Below, one piece after another: positions 15,781 to 22,757 of a stretch of 23,566 nucleotides of DNA (position 1 is its first letter; each line of letters begins with the position of its first letter). The DNA comes from JAUXLW01 sp964195005 (GTDB lineage: Bacteria > Actinomycetota > Acidimicrobiia > Spongiisociales > SHLN01): positions 1 to 23,566 of the forward strand of contig CAXMOO010000020.1 of the NCBI GenBank assembly GCA_964195005.1. The letters run 5' to 3'. Made by a program: the position numbers and the translations under genes. The notes below the pieces were generated by a model. That model saw nothing but the letters and a program-made list of their open reading frames with translations, was not told where the DNA came from and made no database searches.

Positions 15781-15809
15781 GTCCCGGCTCGAAGAGCTGT
15801 TAATAGGGC

Positions 15810-15819
15810 AACCTAGGCT
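15810..15819. promoter_or_regulatory. Overlapping divergent -10 elements
   Basis: The plus strand reads TAGGCT at 15814-15819, with its last T seven positions before the ATG at 15826. The minus strand reads TAGGTT at 15815-15810, pointing toward the small membrane gene. The two hexamers share the TA at the centre of a CCTAGG palindrome, forming a compact bidirectional promoter. The plus-strand product would be leaderless, and the minus-strand transcript would start near 15803. Confidence 0.5.
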
Positions 15820-15825
15820 TGGGGC

Positions 15826-16959
15826 ATGGTTCATAGGCGCGTCGCAGTCGGTATCTCGGCCGGCACCCAGCCGCCGATGCGCCAGATAAGGGCCATGGTG
15901 GGTGCGGCTCGGACCCTGCGCCTCGACAGTCTCTGGGTGGTAGATCACTTTCTTGGTTTTATCCCCCAGGTGTTGTGGGACAAGGAAATGTCGTGGCTTG
16001 CCAAGCCCGGCTCGCGTCCGCATGCATACTTCGATTACCAGGTTGTTCTCGGCCACCTCGCCAGGCGAGCGGGCTCCCTGCAGATCGGTGTAGGTGTCAC
16101 AGAGCCGATCCGCCGTCATCCGGTGCTGATCGCCCAATCCTTCATGACTCTGGCTCACCTGACCAGGAAGCCGCCAATTCTCGGCATTGGCTCCGGGGAG
16201 CGGGAGAACGTCACCCCCTACGGCCTCGACTTTTCCTATTCGGTAAGCAGATTGGAGGAAGCCCTGGAGGTGATCCGGCTGTGTTTCGACTCAGATGGAC
16301 CGTTCGACTATGAGGGCCGCTTCTTTGATCTGCACGGAGCAGTTATGGACCTCAAGCCGCCTCCGGGGCGGGTGCCGGAGATCTGGGTGGCTGCCCACGG
16401 GCCCCGGATGCTCGAGCTGACTGGAAGGTTCGGCGATGGCTGGTATCCAACTTTTCCGATGCAACCCGGGGAATTTGCCGAAAAACTGGCGACGATCCAT
16501 GCGGCTGCCACAAAGGTCGGCCGCGATCCGCAGCGGATCGTTGCCGGCATGCAGGTCTTTGTGATGGTTGCTTCCACCCGTGCCGAAGCACGGGTGTTGC
16601 TTCGGAGTAAAGCGGCCCGATTTGTCGGTCTGTTGGCGTCAGATGAGATATGGCAGAAGGCCGGGCTCAGCCATCCCCTCGGAGAGGGGTTCAAGGGCAT
16701 GATCGACTTCGTCCCCGAGTCCTACAGTCGCGAGGAGTTGGACGATGCCATCGCTGCGGTGCCGGTTGAGTTGCTGGAGGAGAGTGGAATCTGGGGTACT
16801 CCGGCAGACGTGATCCGAAAGATTCGCGCTCTCGGTGACGCCGGGCTGCAACATGCAGTGTTGGTGCCCGCTTCAGCATTGGTTTCTAGGGCGTCGGCTC
16901 GCTTCACGCTCAAGAGCCTTCCCGGCCTCACGCGGCGCCTCCGAACGGGACGCGACTAG
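15826..16959 (+). CDS. LLM-class (F420/FMN) oxidoreductase, phthiodiolone-ketoreductase-like
   Basis: This 377-residue protein has the luciferase-like monooxygenase TIM-barrel pattern: LWVVDHF near residue 36, a barrel strand LQIGVGVTEPIRRHP, and ILGIGSGERENVTPYG near residues 118-133. The segment PEIWVAAHGPRMLELTGRF closely recalls the actinobacterial group that includes the F420-dependent phthiodiolone ketoreductase (Rv2951c), from memory of that protein rather than a search. It probably reduces a carbonyl or oxidises an alcohol with F420H2 or FMNH2. The substrate is unknown, and no polyketide-lipid genes are visible nearby. The ATG is preceded by a -10 at leaderless spacing. It is divergent from the membrane-protein/CFA synthase pair. 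Confidence 0.88.
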   Translation: MVHRRVAVGISAGTQPPMRQIRAMVGAARTLRLDSLWVVDHFLGFIPQVLWDKEMSWLAKPGSRPHAYFDYQVVLGHLARRAGSLQIGVGVTEPIRRHPVLIAQSFMTLAHLTRKPPILGIGSGERENVTPYGLDFSYSVSRLEEALEVIRLCFDSDGPFDYEGRFFDLHGAVMDLKPPPGRVPEIWVAAHGPRMLELTGRFGDGWYPTFPMQPGEFAEKLATIHAAATKVGRDPQRIVAGMQVFVMVASTRAEARVLLRSKAARFVGLLASDEIWQKAGLSHPLGEGFKGMIDFVPESYSREELDDAIAAVPVELLEESGIWGTPADVIRKIRALGDAGLQHAVLVPASALVSRASARFTLKSLPGLTRRLRTGRD

Positions 16960-16978
16960 CGGACGCCGGAGGATCAGG

Positions 16979-16984
16979 TACAAT
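16979..16984 (+). promoter_or_regulatory. -10 element for the GGCT-like gene
   Basis: TACAAT is a good -10 match, placing transcription start near 16991 and giving a leader of about 29 bases. Within it CTCCGA (16989-16994) can pair with TCGGAG (17004-17009), which would fold the GGAG ribosome-binding site into a stem. Confidence 0.45.
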
Positions 16985-17019
16985 CACCCTCCGATTTCGC
17001 GCTTCGGAGTTAACACGGG

Positions 17020-17460
17020 ATGCTGTACTTCGCATACACGACAATGATTGAACCCAATCGGCTGAAGGAGCTCGCTCCGGGATCCGATTTCCTGTTTGTA
17101 GCGCATCTGCCAGAGACCCAGCTGATCTTTCCCTACCGGAACGGCAAGTGGAAAGGCGGGTTGCCCTCCGTCAAGGCCGAGCCGGGTAATACGGTCTGGG
17201 GAGCGATCTTCGACGTTCCGCAGGCCGAGCTGAGCGCTCTCGACATCGCAGAGAAGGAGGAGGGCCGGGTGCGGACCACCCTGTCGGCTATGGACCGATC
17301 CGGCAAGCGCCATGCTGTGGAAACCCACGTGTACGAGGAAAACGGTTCCAAGCAGCACACTCCTTCGTCCGAGTACATGCGGATCGTCGTGGAAGGAAGC
17401 CGGCACTGGCAGCTTCCAACCGGCTGGATTGCCGGGCTCGAAGAATACGTAACCAACTAG
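17020..17460 (+). CDS. Gamma-glutamylcyclotransferase-like (GGCT/AIG2 fold) protein
   Basis: This 146-residue protein resembles the GGCT family across its length. It opens with LYFAYTTM in place of YFAYGSN, continues with a GGLPSVKAEPGNTVWGAIFDVP segment like the human enzyme's GGIA-to-VWGVVW stretch, and has LDIAEKEEG near the expected catalytic glutamate. The late SEYMRIVVEGSRHWQLP region matches the substrate-side helix. The family forms 5-oxoproline from gamma-glutamyl compounds. The YGS substrate loop has changed to YTT, so activity on standard substrates is doubtful. The ATG follows GGAG about ten bases upstream. A membrane-protein gene follows after 16 bases and is likely co-transcribed. 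Confidence 0.78.
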   Translation: MLYFAYTTMIEPNRLKELAPGSDFLFVAHLPETQLIFPYRNGKWKGGLPSVKAEPGNTVWGAIFDVPQAELSALDIAEKEEGRVRTTLSAMDRSGKRHAVETHVYEENGSKQHTPSSEYMRIVVEGSRHWQLPTGWIAGLEEYVTN

Positions 17461-17476
17461 CCGGCGTCAGCACTCA

Positions 17477-17827
17477 ATGAGGCTCTACTGGGGGCCCATT
17501 CTCATAGGGGCCGTTGCCGCGTTCGGGGTCGGCTCGATACTGGCAATTCCCATCACCGCCTTTCTCCCGGACGGTGCCGGTCGCCAGGCGTTGCTGGTTC
17601 TGGTTCTCTTCCTGATTGAGCTCCTGGCCGGATTTCTCGCAGGGCGGTTCAGTCCGGATTCCGAAGCCTTCAACGGCTCCCAGGCCGCGCTCTTGCTACA
17701 CGCGCTCGGAGCAGTCATTGCCCTCAGCAACGGTGCCGGGCTGGTGGCCCTGGTGCTGAGCGCCGCCCTGGCGCTGCTCGTGGGCACCCTGGGTGGAGTG
17801 CTCGCCGTGGCGGTCAAGGAGTCTTGA
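17477..17827 (+). CDS. Four-helix integral membrane protein, function unknown
   Basis: This 116-residue protein is almost wholly hydrophobic, with predicted membrane segments near residues 5-28, 38-57, 68-84 and 88-112. A short polar loop RFSPDSEAFNGSQ lies in the middle. Such small four-helix proteins are common and poorly characterised in actinobacteria, and I do not assign a family. The start ATG lies 16 bases after the GGCT-like gene, with no strong ribosome-binding site. It is followed by a GC-rich hairpin (17897-17928) before rnpB. Confidence 0.65.
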   Translation: MRLYWGPILIGAVAAFGVGSILAIPITAFLPDGAGRQALLVLVLFLIELLAGFLAGRFSPDSEAFNGSQAALLLHALGAVIALSNGAGLVALVLSAALALLVGTLGGVLAVAVKES

Positions 17828-17896
17828 GGGCCGAGCCCGAATGTATGGTGATGACGGGCACCCCTTCGGGAACGCGATGACGGTCAACCCTCCCGG

Positions 17897-17928
17897 CCTC
17901 CCCACTTCGTTTCACTGCGTGGGGGAGG
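17897..17928 (+). terminator. GC-rich hairpin upstream of rnpB
   Basis: CCTCCCCAC (17897-17905) pairs with GTGGGGGAGG (17919-17928) with one bulged G and a 13-base loop. No T run follows, so it may be a factor-assisted terminator of the GGCT/membrane-protein transcript or a regulatory hairpin. Confidence 0.35.
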
Positions 17929-17987
17929 TGACTGTCCGCGTGCTCCGCTGGAGGTGCCGGAACAGAGCCGTATGTGGCGGCGTTACC

Positions 17988-17993
17988 TATCCT
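17988..17993 (+). promoter_or_regulatory. -10 element for rnpB
   Basis: TATCCT ends seven bases before position 18000, matching the inferred 5' end of RNase P RNA. A dyad TTACC (17983-17987)/GGTAA (17994-17998) flanks it. Confidence 0.5.
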
Positions 17994-18000
17994 GGTAAAT

Positions 18001-18362
18001 GAGTTCGCCGGACGGTCGCGACACGCCGTGAGGCTTGCCGAGGAAAGTCCGGACTCCACAGGGAAAAAGTGCTGGGTAACACCCAGGCGGGGCGACCCGA
18101 CGGATAGTGCCACAGAGAACAGACCGCCAAAGTTGTCCGCTCGTCGGACGGCCGGCAAGGGTGAAACGGTGGTGTAAGAGACCACCAGCCCGGGAGGAGA
18201 CTCCCGGGGCTAGGCAAACCCCACTTGGAGCAAGGTCAAGCAGGAGTTGGGCGTCCCGCCCGCAGGCTCCAGGTAGACCGCATGAGGCCGCCGGTAACGA
18301 CGGCCCTAGATAGATGATCGTCCCGGGCTTGCCCGGACAGAATCCGGCTTACAGGCGAGCTC
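18001..18362 (+). ncRNA. rnpB: RNase P RNA, bacterial type A
   Basis: This is the catalytic RNA of RNase P, which matures tRNA 5' ends. Hallmarks appear in order: GAGGAAAGTCCGGACTCCACAG, split here as GAGGAAAGTCC then GGACTCCACAG; ACAGAGAACAGACCGCC; GGCAAGGGTGAAACGGTG with GGTGTAAGAGACCACC; GGCAAACCCCAC; and near the end AGATAGATGATCG followed by ACAGAATCCGGCTTACAG. The ends were placed from the P1 helix: GAGTTCGCC at 18001-18009 pairs with GGCGAGCTC at 18354-18362 with one G-T wobble. A -10 at 17988-17993 supports that 5' end. The gene lies on the plus strand between a membrane-protein gene and a WhiB-like gene. Confidence 0.95.
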
Positions 18363-18412
18363 AACCCTCCCTCTTCAGGGAACTACCGGCACGGCCGATA
18401 CGTCTTATAGAT

Positions 18413-18670
18413 ATGGAAGAGCAGTTCATCTCGCCCACTGAACAAGAAGACGAGCGCCCCTGGGCGGCCCGTGCTGAGTGCCGCGGAGAAGACCCGGCGT
18501 TATTCTTCCCCGGCCCCGATGATGACACGTCGGCGGCATTGGGCATTTGCGCCCGGTGTCCGGTGCGTCAGGAATGCCTCGAATACGCAATCGAAGCTCG
18601 TGAGCGTTTCGGAATCTCGGGCGGGACTACTGAGCGACAGCGCCGCAGGATGGTCCGTCGCTCGGCTTAA
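18413..18670 (+). CDS. WhiB-like iron-sulfur transcription factor
   Basis: This 85-residue protein has the four-cysteine WhiB pattern: Cys23 (AEC), Cys46 and Cys49 (ICARC) and Cys55 (QEC), that is C-x22-C-x2-C-x5-C, ligating a [4Fe-4S] cluster. PALFFPG between the first two cysteines is typical, and the C-terminal RQRRRMVRR is the basic DNA-contact region. The usual G-[VI]-W-G-G turn reads GISGG, replacing tryptophan with serine, which may affect sigma-factor contact. WhiB proteins are restricted to Actinomycetota and their phages, so this gene is the best taxonomic marker here. The ATG at 18413 opens MEEQFISPTE. A longer frame from 18314 begins inside rnpB and is rejected. Which WhiB subclass it is cannot be decided. 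Confidence 0.92.
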   Translation: MEEQFISPTEQEDERPWAARAECRGEDPALFFPGPDDDTSAALGICARCPVRQECLEYAIEARERFGISGGTTERQRRRMVRRSA

Positions 18671-18729
18671 CATCTTGCCGCACCGCCGGAAACTGTAACG
18701 CTCCGAAATTTGACTGCCAGAATGGTGTC

Positions 18730-19902
18730 ATGAAGCCCCCCGCAGTCGATCCCCGAGACTTCCTCCATCTCGACGCTCTCCTCAACGACGAGGAGAAGCT
18801 CTTACGTGACACCGTTCGGCAATTTGTGGCAGACCGGATCCTTCCGGACGTTGCCGATTGGTTCGAAGCGGGCACGCTCCCCAAGGAGTTGGCGAAGGAA
18901 ATGGGGGCGCTGGGCCTCCTCGGCATGCATCTCGAGGGTTATGGCTGCGCCGGCACATCGGCTGTTCAATACGGCCTGGCCTGTACTGAGCTCGAAGCCG
19001 GGGATGCCGGAGCCCGCAGCTTCGCTTCGGTCCAGGGTTCTTTGTCAATGTTTCCCATTTGGGCGTTCGGTGACGAAGAGCAGAAACAGGAATGGCTTCC
19101 GCAAATGGCGGCGGGGGAGAAGATCGGTTGTTTCGGGCTCACCGAGCCCGACTCGGGGAGCGATCCCTCGAGCATGCGCACTAATGCCCGCCGGGACGGT
19201 GACGATTGGGTTCTCAACGGCACCAAAATGTGGATCACCAACGGCGGCATCGCCGATGTGGCTGTTGTGTGGGCCCAAACCGACGACGGTATCCGCGGCT
19301 TCATCGTCCCCACCGATAGCGCCGGTTTCAGCACCAGCGACATTCACCACAAGCTGTCGCTCAGGGCCTCTATAACCTCGGAGCTGGTGTTGGACGACGT
19401 CAGGCTGCCGGGGTCGGCGGTGCTGCCAGAGGTCGCAGGTATGCGGGGGCCTCTCTCCTGTCTCAACGAGGCCCGGTTCGGGATTCTCTTCGGGGCGATT
19501 GGCTCGGCCCGGGCTTGCTACGAAGCTGCCCTCGATTACTCCAAGGAGCGCATTCAGTTCGGAAAGCCGATCGCCGGCTTCCAGCTCACGCAACGTAAGC
19601 TCGTCGACATGCTGGTGGCCGTCAATCGGGGGATGCTGCTGGCGCTTCACATTGGCCGCATGAAAGACGCCGGGACTCTCGATCCGACCCACATCAGCTT
19701 CGGCAAGCTCGACAATGTCAGAGTGGCTCTCGATGTAGCAAGGTCGGCCCGCAGCGTCCTGGGTGCCAATGGCATCACGCTGGAGTACCCGGTGATGCGG
19801 CATATGAATAACCTCGAGTCGGTATTCACCTACGAGGGCACCAACGAAATTCACACTTTGATTCTCGGCCAGGCCATAACCGGCGAGAACGCGTTCACCT
19901 AG
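18730..19902 (+). CDS. gcdH: Glutaryl-CoA dehydrogenase-like acyl-CoA dehydrogenase
   Basis: This 390-residue flavoenzyme most resembles glutaryl-CoA dehydrogenase, which converts glutaryl-CoA to crotonyl-CoA and CO2 in lysine and tryptophan breakdown. Diagnostic stretches are RSFASVQGSLSMFPIWAFG, with the arginine used for the distal carboxylate in this group, GCFGLTEPDSGSDP, and the C-terminal NLESVFTYEGTNEIH, placing catalytic Glu369. LILGQAITGENAF ends the protein in the family style. The ATG at 18730 opens MKPPAVDPRDF. Just before it, CAGAAT with a preceding TG sits at leaderless -10 spacing, so it may be transcribed from the start codon. It is followed by trpD after 29 bases on the same strand. 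Confidence 0.85.
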   Translation: MKPPAVDPRDFLHLDALLNDEEKLLRDTVRQFVADRILPDVADWFEAGTLPKELAKEMGALGLLGMHLEGYGCAGTSAVQYGLACTELEAGDAGARSFASVQGSLSMFPIWAFGDEEQKQEWLPQMAAGEKIGCFGLTEPDSGSDPSSMRTNARRDGDDWVLNGTKMWITNGGIADVAVVWAQTDDGIRGFIVPTDSAGFSTSDIHHKLSLRASITSELVLDDVRLPGSAVLPEVAGMRGPLSCLNEARFGILFGAIGSARACYEAALDYSKERIQFGKPIAGFQLTQRKLVDMLVAVNRGMLLALHIGRMKDAGTLDPTHISFGKLDNVRVALDVARSARSVLGANGITLEYPVMRHMNNLESVFTYEGTNEIHTLILGQAITGENAFT

Positions 19903-19931
19903 TGCTCTGTTTCTGGTCGGGGCACTAGGTC

Positions 19932-20966
19932 ATGGCCGATTTTTCCTGGCCAGAGGTCATCGGGCAGCTCATGAAAGGCGAGAGCCTGTCGCGTGAGGAT
20001 GCCGGGGCCGCCATGGGGGAGATCATGGAGGGCCGGACGTCTGAGGCACAGATGGCGGCATTCATCGTTTCACTGCGCGCCAAAGGCGAGACGGCTGAGG
20101 AAATGACCGGATTGGTCGACGCCATGTTCGCTGCCGCGGTGACGATCGATGTGGGCGAGCCGGTCGTCGACGTCGTTGGTACCGGTGGCGACGGTGCCGG
20201 CACCTTCAACATTTCGACAACGGCCGCGTTGATCGCCGCCGGGGCCGGAGCCAAGGTGGCGAAGCACGGCAACCGGGCCGCGTCATCAACGACGGGCTCA
20301 GCCGACCTGCTGGCGGGCCTCGGGTTCGATCTCGAGCTGGCGCCGGAGTCAACCCGGCAGATGATCCGGGAGACGGGTTTCGGGTTCCTTTTTGCGCCTC
20401 GCTATCACCCGGCGATGCGGTTCGTGGCTCCGGTTCGAAAGGACCTGGGAGTCCGTACTGTCTTCAATTTTCTGGGGCCTTTGTGCAATCCGGCGCGAGC
20501 AGATCGCATGTCGGTGGGAACATCGGACCCGAATATGGCGGCACTCATGATCGAGGTTCTCAAGAACCGCGGAGCCACCACAGCTTTCGTCTACTACGGG
20601 GAGGATGGCCTCGATGAGCTCACCACCACTGCCCCTTCATATATCTACCGGCTGCGGGATGGTGAGATCACCCATGCCGAGTTCACCCCTGAGGACTTTG
20701 GTGTCGCCAGGGCACGGACGGAGGATCTGCTGGGGGGCGACGTGGAGGAGAACATCGCAATCACCAGAAACATCCTCGAGGGCTCTCCCAGCCCCAAGCG
20801 GGATGTGGCCCTCGTCAACGCCGCCCCGGCGATAGTGGCGGCCGGGTTGGCCGATGGATTCACCGATGCCATGGCACTGGCGGCCCACGCCGTCGATTCA
20901 GGAGGGGCGGCAGCGACTCTTGAGCGTTCGCTGGCGATGTGCCAAGAGTTGGCTGCCGGCGCCTGA
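19932..20966 (+). CDS. trpD: Anthranilate phosphoribosyltransferase
   Basis: This 344-residue enzyme joins anthranilate to PRPP in tryptophan biosynthesis. The signatures are clear: VGTGGDGAGTFNISTTAA for PRPP binding near residue 82, KHGNRAASSTTGSAD, FAPRYHPAMRFVAPVRKDLG with the anthranilate-contacting arginine, FNFLGPLCNPA, and the metal-binding GEDGLDE. Together they separate it from TrpD2/YbiB and pyrimidine phosphorylases. The ATG at 19932 has no strong ribosome-binding site and lies 29 bases after gcdH. The TGA stop shares a base with the start of a Fur-family gene (TGATG), an unusual partner. No other trp gene is visible in the window. Confidence 0.93.
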   Translation: MADFSWPEVIGQLMKGESLSREDAGAAMGEIMEGRTSEAQMAAFIVSLRAKGETAEEMTGLVDAMFAAAVTIDVGEPVVDVVGTGGDGAGTFNISTTAALIAAGAGAKVAKHGNRAASSTTGSADLLAGLGFDLELAPESTRQMIRETGFGFLFAPRYHPAMRFVAPVRKDLGVRTVFNFLGPLCNPARADRMSVGTSDPNMAALMIEVLKNRGATTAFVYYGEDGLDELTTTAPSYIYRLRDGEITHAEFTPEDFGVARARTEDLLGGDVEENIAITRNILEGSPSPKRDVALVNAAPAIVAAGLADGFTDAMALAAHAVDSGGAAATLERSLAMCQELAAGA

Positions 20967-21388
20967 TGGCCACCGAGGATCTGGTCGAGGGCCTGCGCCG
21001 GGCCGGGTTCCGAATCACTGCGGGTCGGCGGGCGGTGTGTGCCGCCCTGAGTGAGGGAGATAGCCACCTCCGTGCCGCCGACGTATTGGAACGGGCCCGG
21101 GTTCACGCCCCGCGGATCGATCAGTCGAGTGTCTACCGGACCCTCGAGAAACTGGAGGAGCTTGGTTATCTGCACCATGTGCACTTAGGGCATGGGGCCG
21201 GGGTCCATCACGTGTCCTCCCAGGCCAACCATCAACATCTGGTGTGTGTCGATTGCGGGAGGACAGAAGAGATCGCGTCAGAACTCGTGGTGCCGATGCT
21301 GGATGAGGCTGCGGCCGTGGCGGGTTTCTCTGAGACCTGGCTGCATTTCGCCATCCAGGGGCGCTGTTCCAGTTGTGCTGGGGCTTAG
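20966..21388 (+). CDS. Fur-family metal-dependent transcriptional regulator
   Basis: This 140-residue regulator has the Fur winged helix: GFRITAGRRAVCAAL, then the recognition helix DQSSVYRTLEKLEELG (about residues 52-67). The C-terminal dimer and metal region has HHVSSQANHQHLVC and CVDCG (Cys94, Cys97) with a final CSSC (Cys134, Cys137), the structural zinc site. Whether it senses iron, zinc, nickel or peroxide cannot be decided; the second cysteine pair fits Zur, Fur and PerR alike. The start at 20966 overlaps the trpD stop. An extension to 20939 would lie inside trpD. The stop is two bases from the convergent ccmG stop. Confidence 0.9.
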   Translation: MATEDLVEGLRRAGFRITAGRRAVCAALSEGDSHLRAADVLERARVHAPRIDQSSVYRTLEKLEELGYLHHVHLGHGAGVHHVSSQANHQHLVCVDCGRTEEIASELVVPMLDEAAAVAGFSETWLHFAIQGRCSSCAGA

Positions 21389-21390
21389 TT

Positions 21391-22011
21391 CTAGGTGTCC
21401 TGCTGTCCGTACACGGTGCCCAGGGTGCGACTTCCCGGCCGCTCTCCCAGGATGATCCGATTCAGCGTGTCTTCCAACACTCCGGCCTGGAGCGGCCCGG
21501 TGATCTTGGCAACGATCGTTCCCGACGCGTCGATGAAGTAGGTCTCAGGAGGACCGAACACCCCGAAGCTGATCGCTCCTCTCAGGTCGGGGTCGAGCAC
21601 TTGCGGGTAGGTGCGGCCGTACTCATCCAGAAATTCATTGGCCCGGTCGGGTGTGTCGTTCCACACCACACCGAGAAAGTTGACGTCTCCAAATTGGACG
21701 GCAGCTTCGGTGAGCAAGCCATGCTCTTCGCGGCACGGGAAACAATATGACGCCCAGAAATTGATCACCGATATGTTGCCTGACTGGTCGCGAAGGCTGA
21801 TGGGCTGCCCACCATCGATCCTCTCCAGGGTCAGGTCTGGCACCGGCTGGCCGATCAGAGGTGAGTCGACGAAGGCCGGGTCGTTGCCGAAACGGGAAGC
21901 TAGCACTACGGCCGTGGTCAGGCCAAGAGCCAGGAGCGCACCGGCTAACCACCACCACCGGTTGTGGGCCCGGATGGTTGGCTCCGCAGGCGGGTTGGTC
22001 TCAGTACTCAA
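21391..22011 (-). CDS. ccmG: CcmG/DsbE-type thioredoxin for cytochrome c maturation
   Basis: This 206-residue protein has one N-terminal membrane helix (about residues 19-38) and an extracytoplasmic thioredoxin domain. The redox motif is WASYCFPC (Cys90, Cys93), and the segment GVFGPPETYFID is characteristic of CcmG/DsbE, which keep apocytochrome heme-binding cysteines reduced. It is the last gene of the ccm operon, consistent with System I order. The start is a TTG at 22011, overlapping the stop of the TPR gene upstream (TTGA). No ATG suits the membrane segment. Electrons could come from the CcdA encoded at 11778. Confidence 0.88.
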   Translation of the reverse strand: MSTETNPPAEPTIRAHNRWWWLAGALLALGLTTAVVLASRFGNDPAFVDSPLIGQPVPDLTLERIDGGQPISLRDQSGNISVINFWASYCFPCREEHGLLTEAAVQFGDVNFLGVVWNDTPDRANEFLDEYGRTYPQVLDPDLRGAISFGVFGPPETYFIDASGTIVAKITGPLQAGVLEDTLNRIILGERPGSRTLGTVYGQQDT

Positions 22012-22757
22012 GGCCGGGCCTCTGCCAGCATCTCTTCAATGACGGCGGCCACTTCCTCCGGAAGATCTTCGGCGGCCAGCGCCTCGAGGAGCTCGCGTGC
22101 GCCGGCCGGGTCGTTGAGGCCGTAGAGGCGCACGTTGGCGAGGTAGAACATGGCGTCGCCATAGGCCGGGGCTGCGGCCAGGCTTCGCTCCAGGTAGGCC
22201 TCGGCGGTGACGGACTGGTTGGGGTCGGCCAGATAAGTCATCCATCCCAGGTTGGCCAGGGCCTCGGGGTTGGTCGGGTCCTGATCGAGAACGGTGAAAT
22301 AGTGGGGGAGAGCTTGGGAGAACCGTTGAGCTTGAAAATATCGGCGAGCCAGGGCCAGACGCATGCTGACCACATTGGGGAAGTCGGCTACCACCTGTTC
22401 CATTTCGGCGGTGCTGACATCGGACAGGTCCCGATCTTCGATGTTTCCGGTGACGAAATCTCCCGGATTGCGGTCATCGATGGCCTGGGCCACCAGGAAG
22501 ACGATGGCGATGGTGGCGACGACCACCAGCAGGGTCCCGACCAGAGCCCGGCTGCGTGATCGACCGGGAGCAAGCGGTGCTTGCGCCGGAGCAGCTTCAA
22601 CCTGTGCCCCGAGCGATTCGAGCTCGGCCTGATAGCGATCCCGAAGCCTGGTAGCAGTTGCTTGATCGAGCTCGCCTGCGTCGAGCTGCTCTTCAACGTC
22701 TGCCAGGTCCGCCGCAGCCTGGGCCCGGCGTTCTTCCAGCTGATGGCGGGTGGTCAT
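22008..22757 (-). CDS. CcmI-like TPR membrane protein
   Basis: This 249-residue protein has a cytoplasmic coiled-coil-like N-terminus (HQLEERRAQAAADLADVEEQL), a membrane helix at residues 71-92, and then TPR-like helical repeats outside the membrane (RRYFQAQRFSQALPHYF, ALANLGWMTYL, AYLERSLAAAP, GDAMFYLANVRLYGLND). In System I cytochrome c maturation, CcmI and the TPR part of CcmH hold apocytochrome c for heme ligation. The order after ccmH fits that role. ATG 22757 overlaps the ccmH stop (TGATG). A 25-residue extension to 22832 would lie inside ccmH. Sequence identity to known CcmI is not strong enough for a firm symbol. Confidence 0.82.
   Translation of the reverse strand: MTTRHQLEERRAQAAADLADVEEQLDAGELDQATATRLRDRYQAELESLGAQVEAAPAQAPLAPGRSRSRALVGTLLVVVATIAIVFLVAQAIDDRNPGDFVTGNIEDRDLSDVSTAEMEQVVADFPNVVSMRLALARRYFQAQRFSQALPHYFTVLDQDPTNPEALANLGWMTYLADPNQSVTAEAYLERSLAAAPAYGDAMFYLANVRLYGLNDPAGARELLEALAAEDLPEEVAAVIEEMLAEARP

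Noticed and set aside
15781..16158. Extension of the 58-aa membrane protein into a 184-codon frame
   Set aside because: The extra part is antisense to the LLM oxidoreductase and unlike a protein; the hydrophobic part begins at the ATG at 15780.
18314..18412. Extension of the WhiB-like frame to 18314
   Set aside because: It starts inside RNase P RNA; the WhiB domain begins after 18413.
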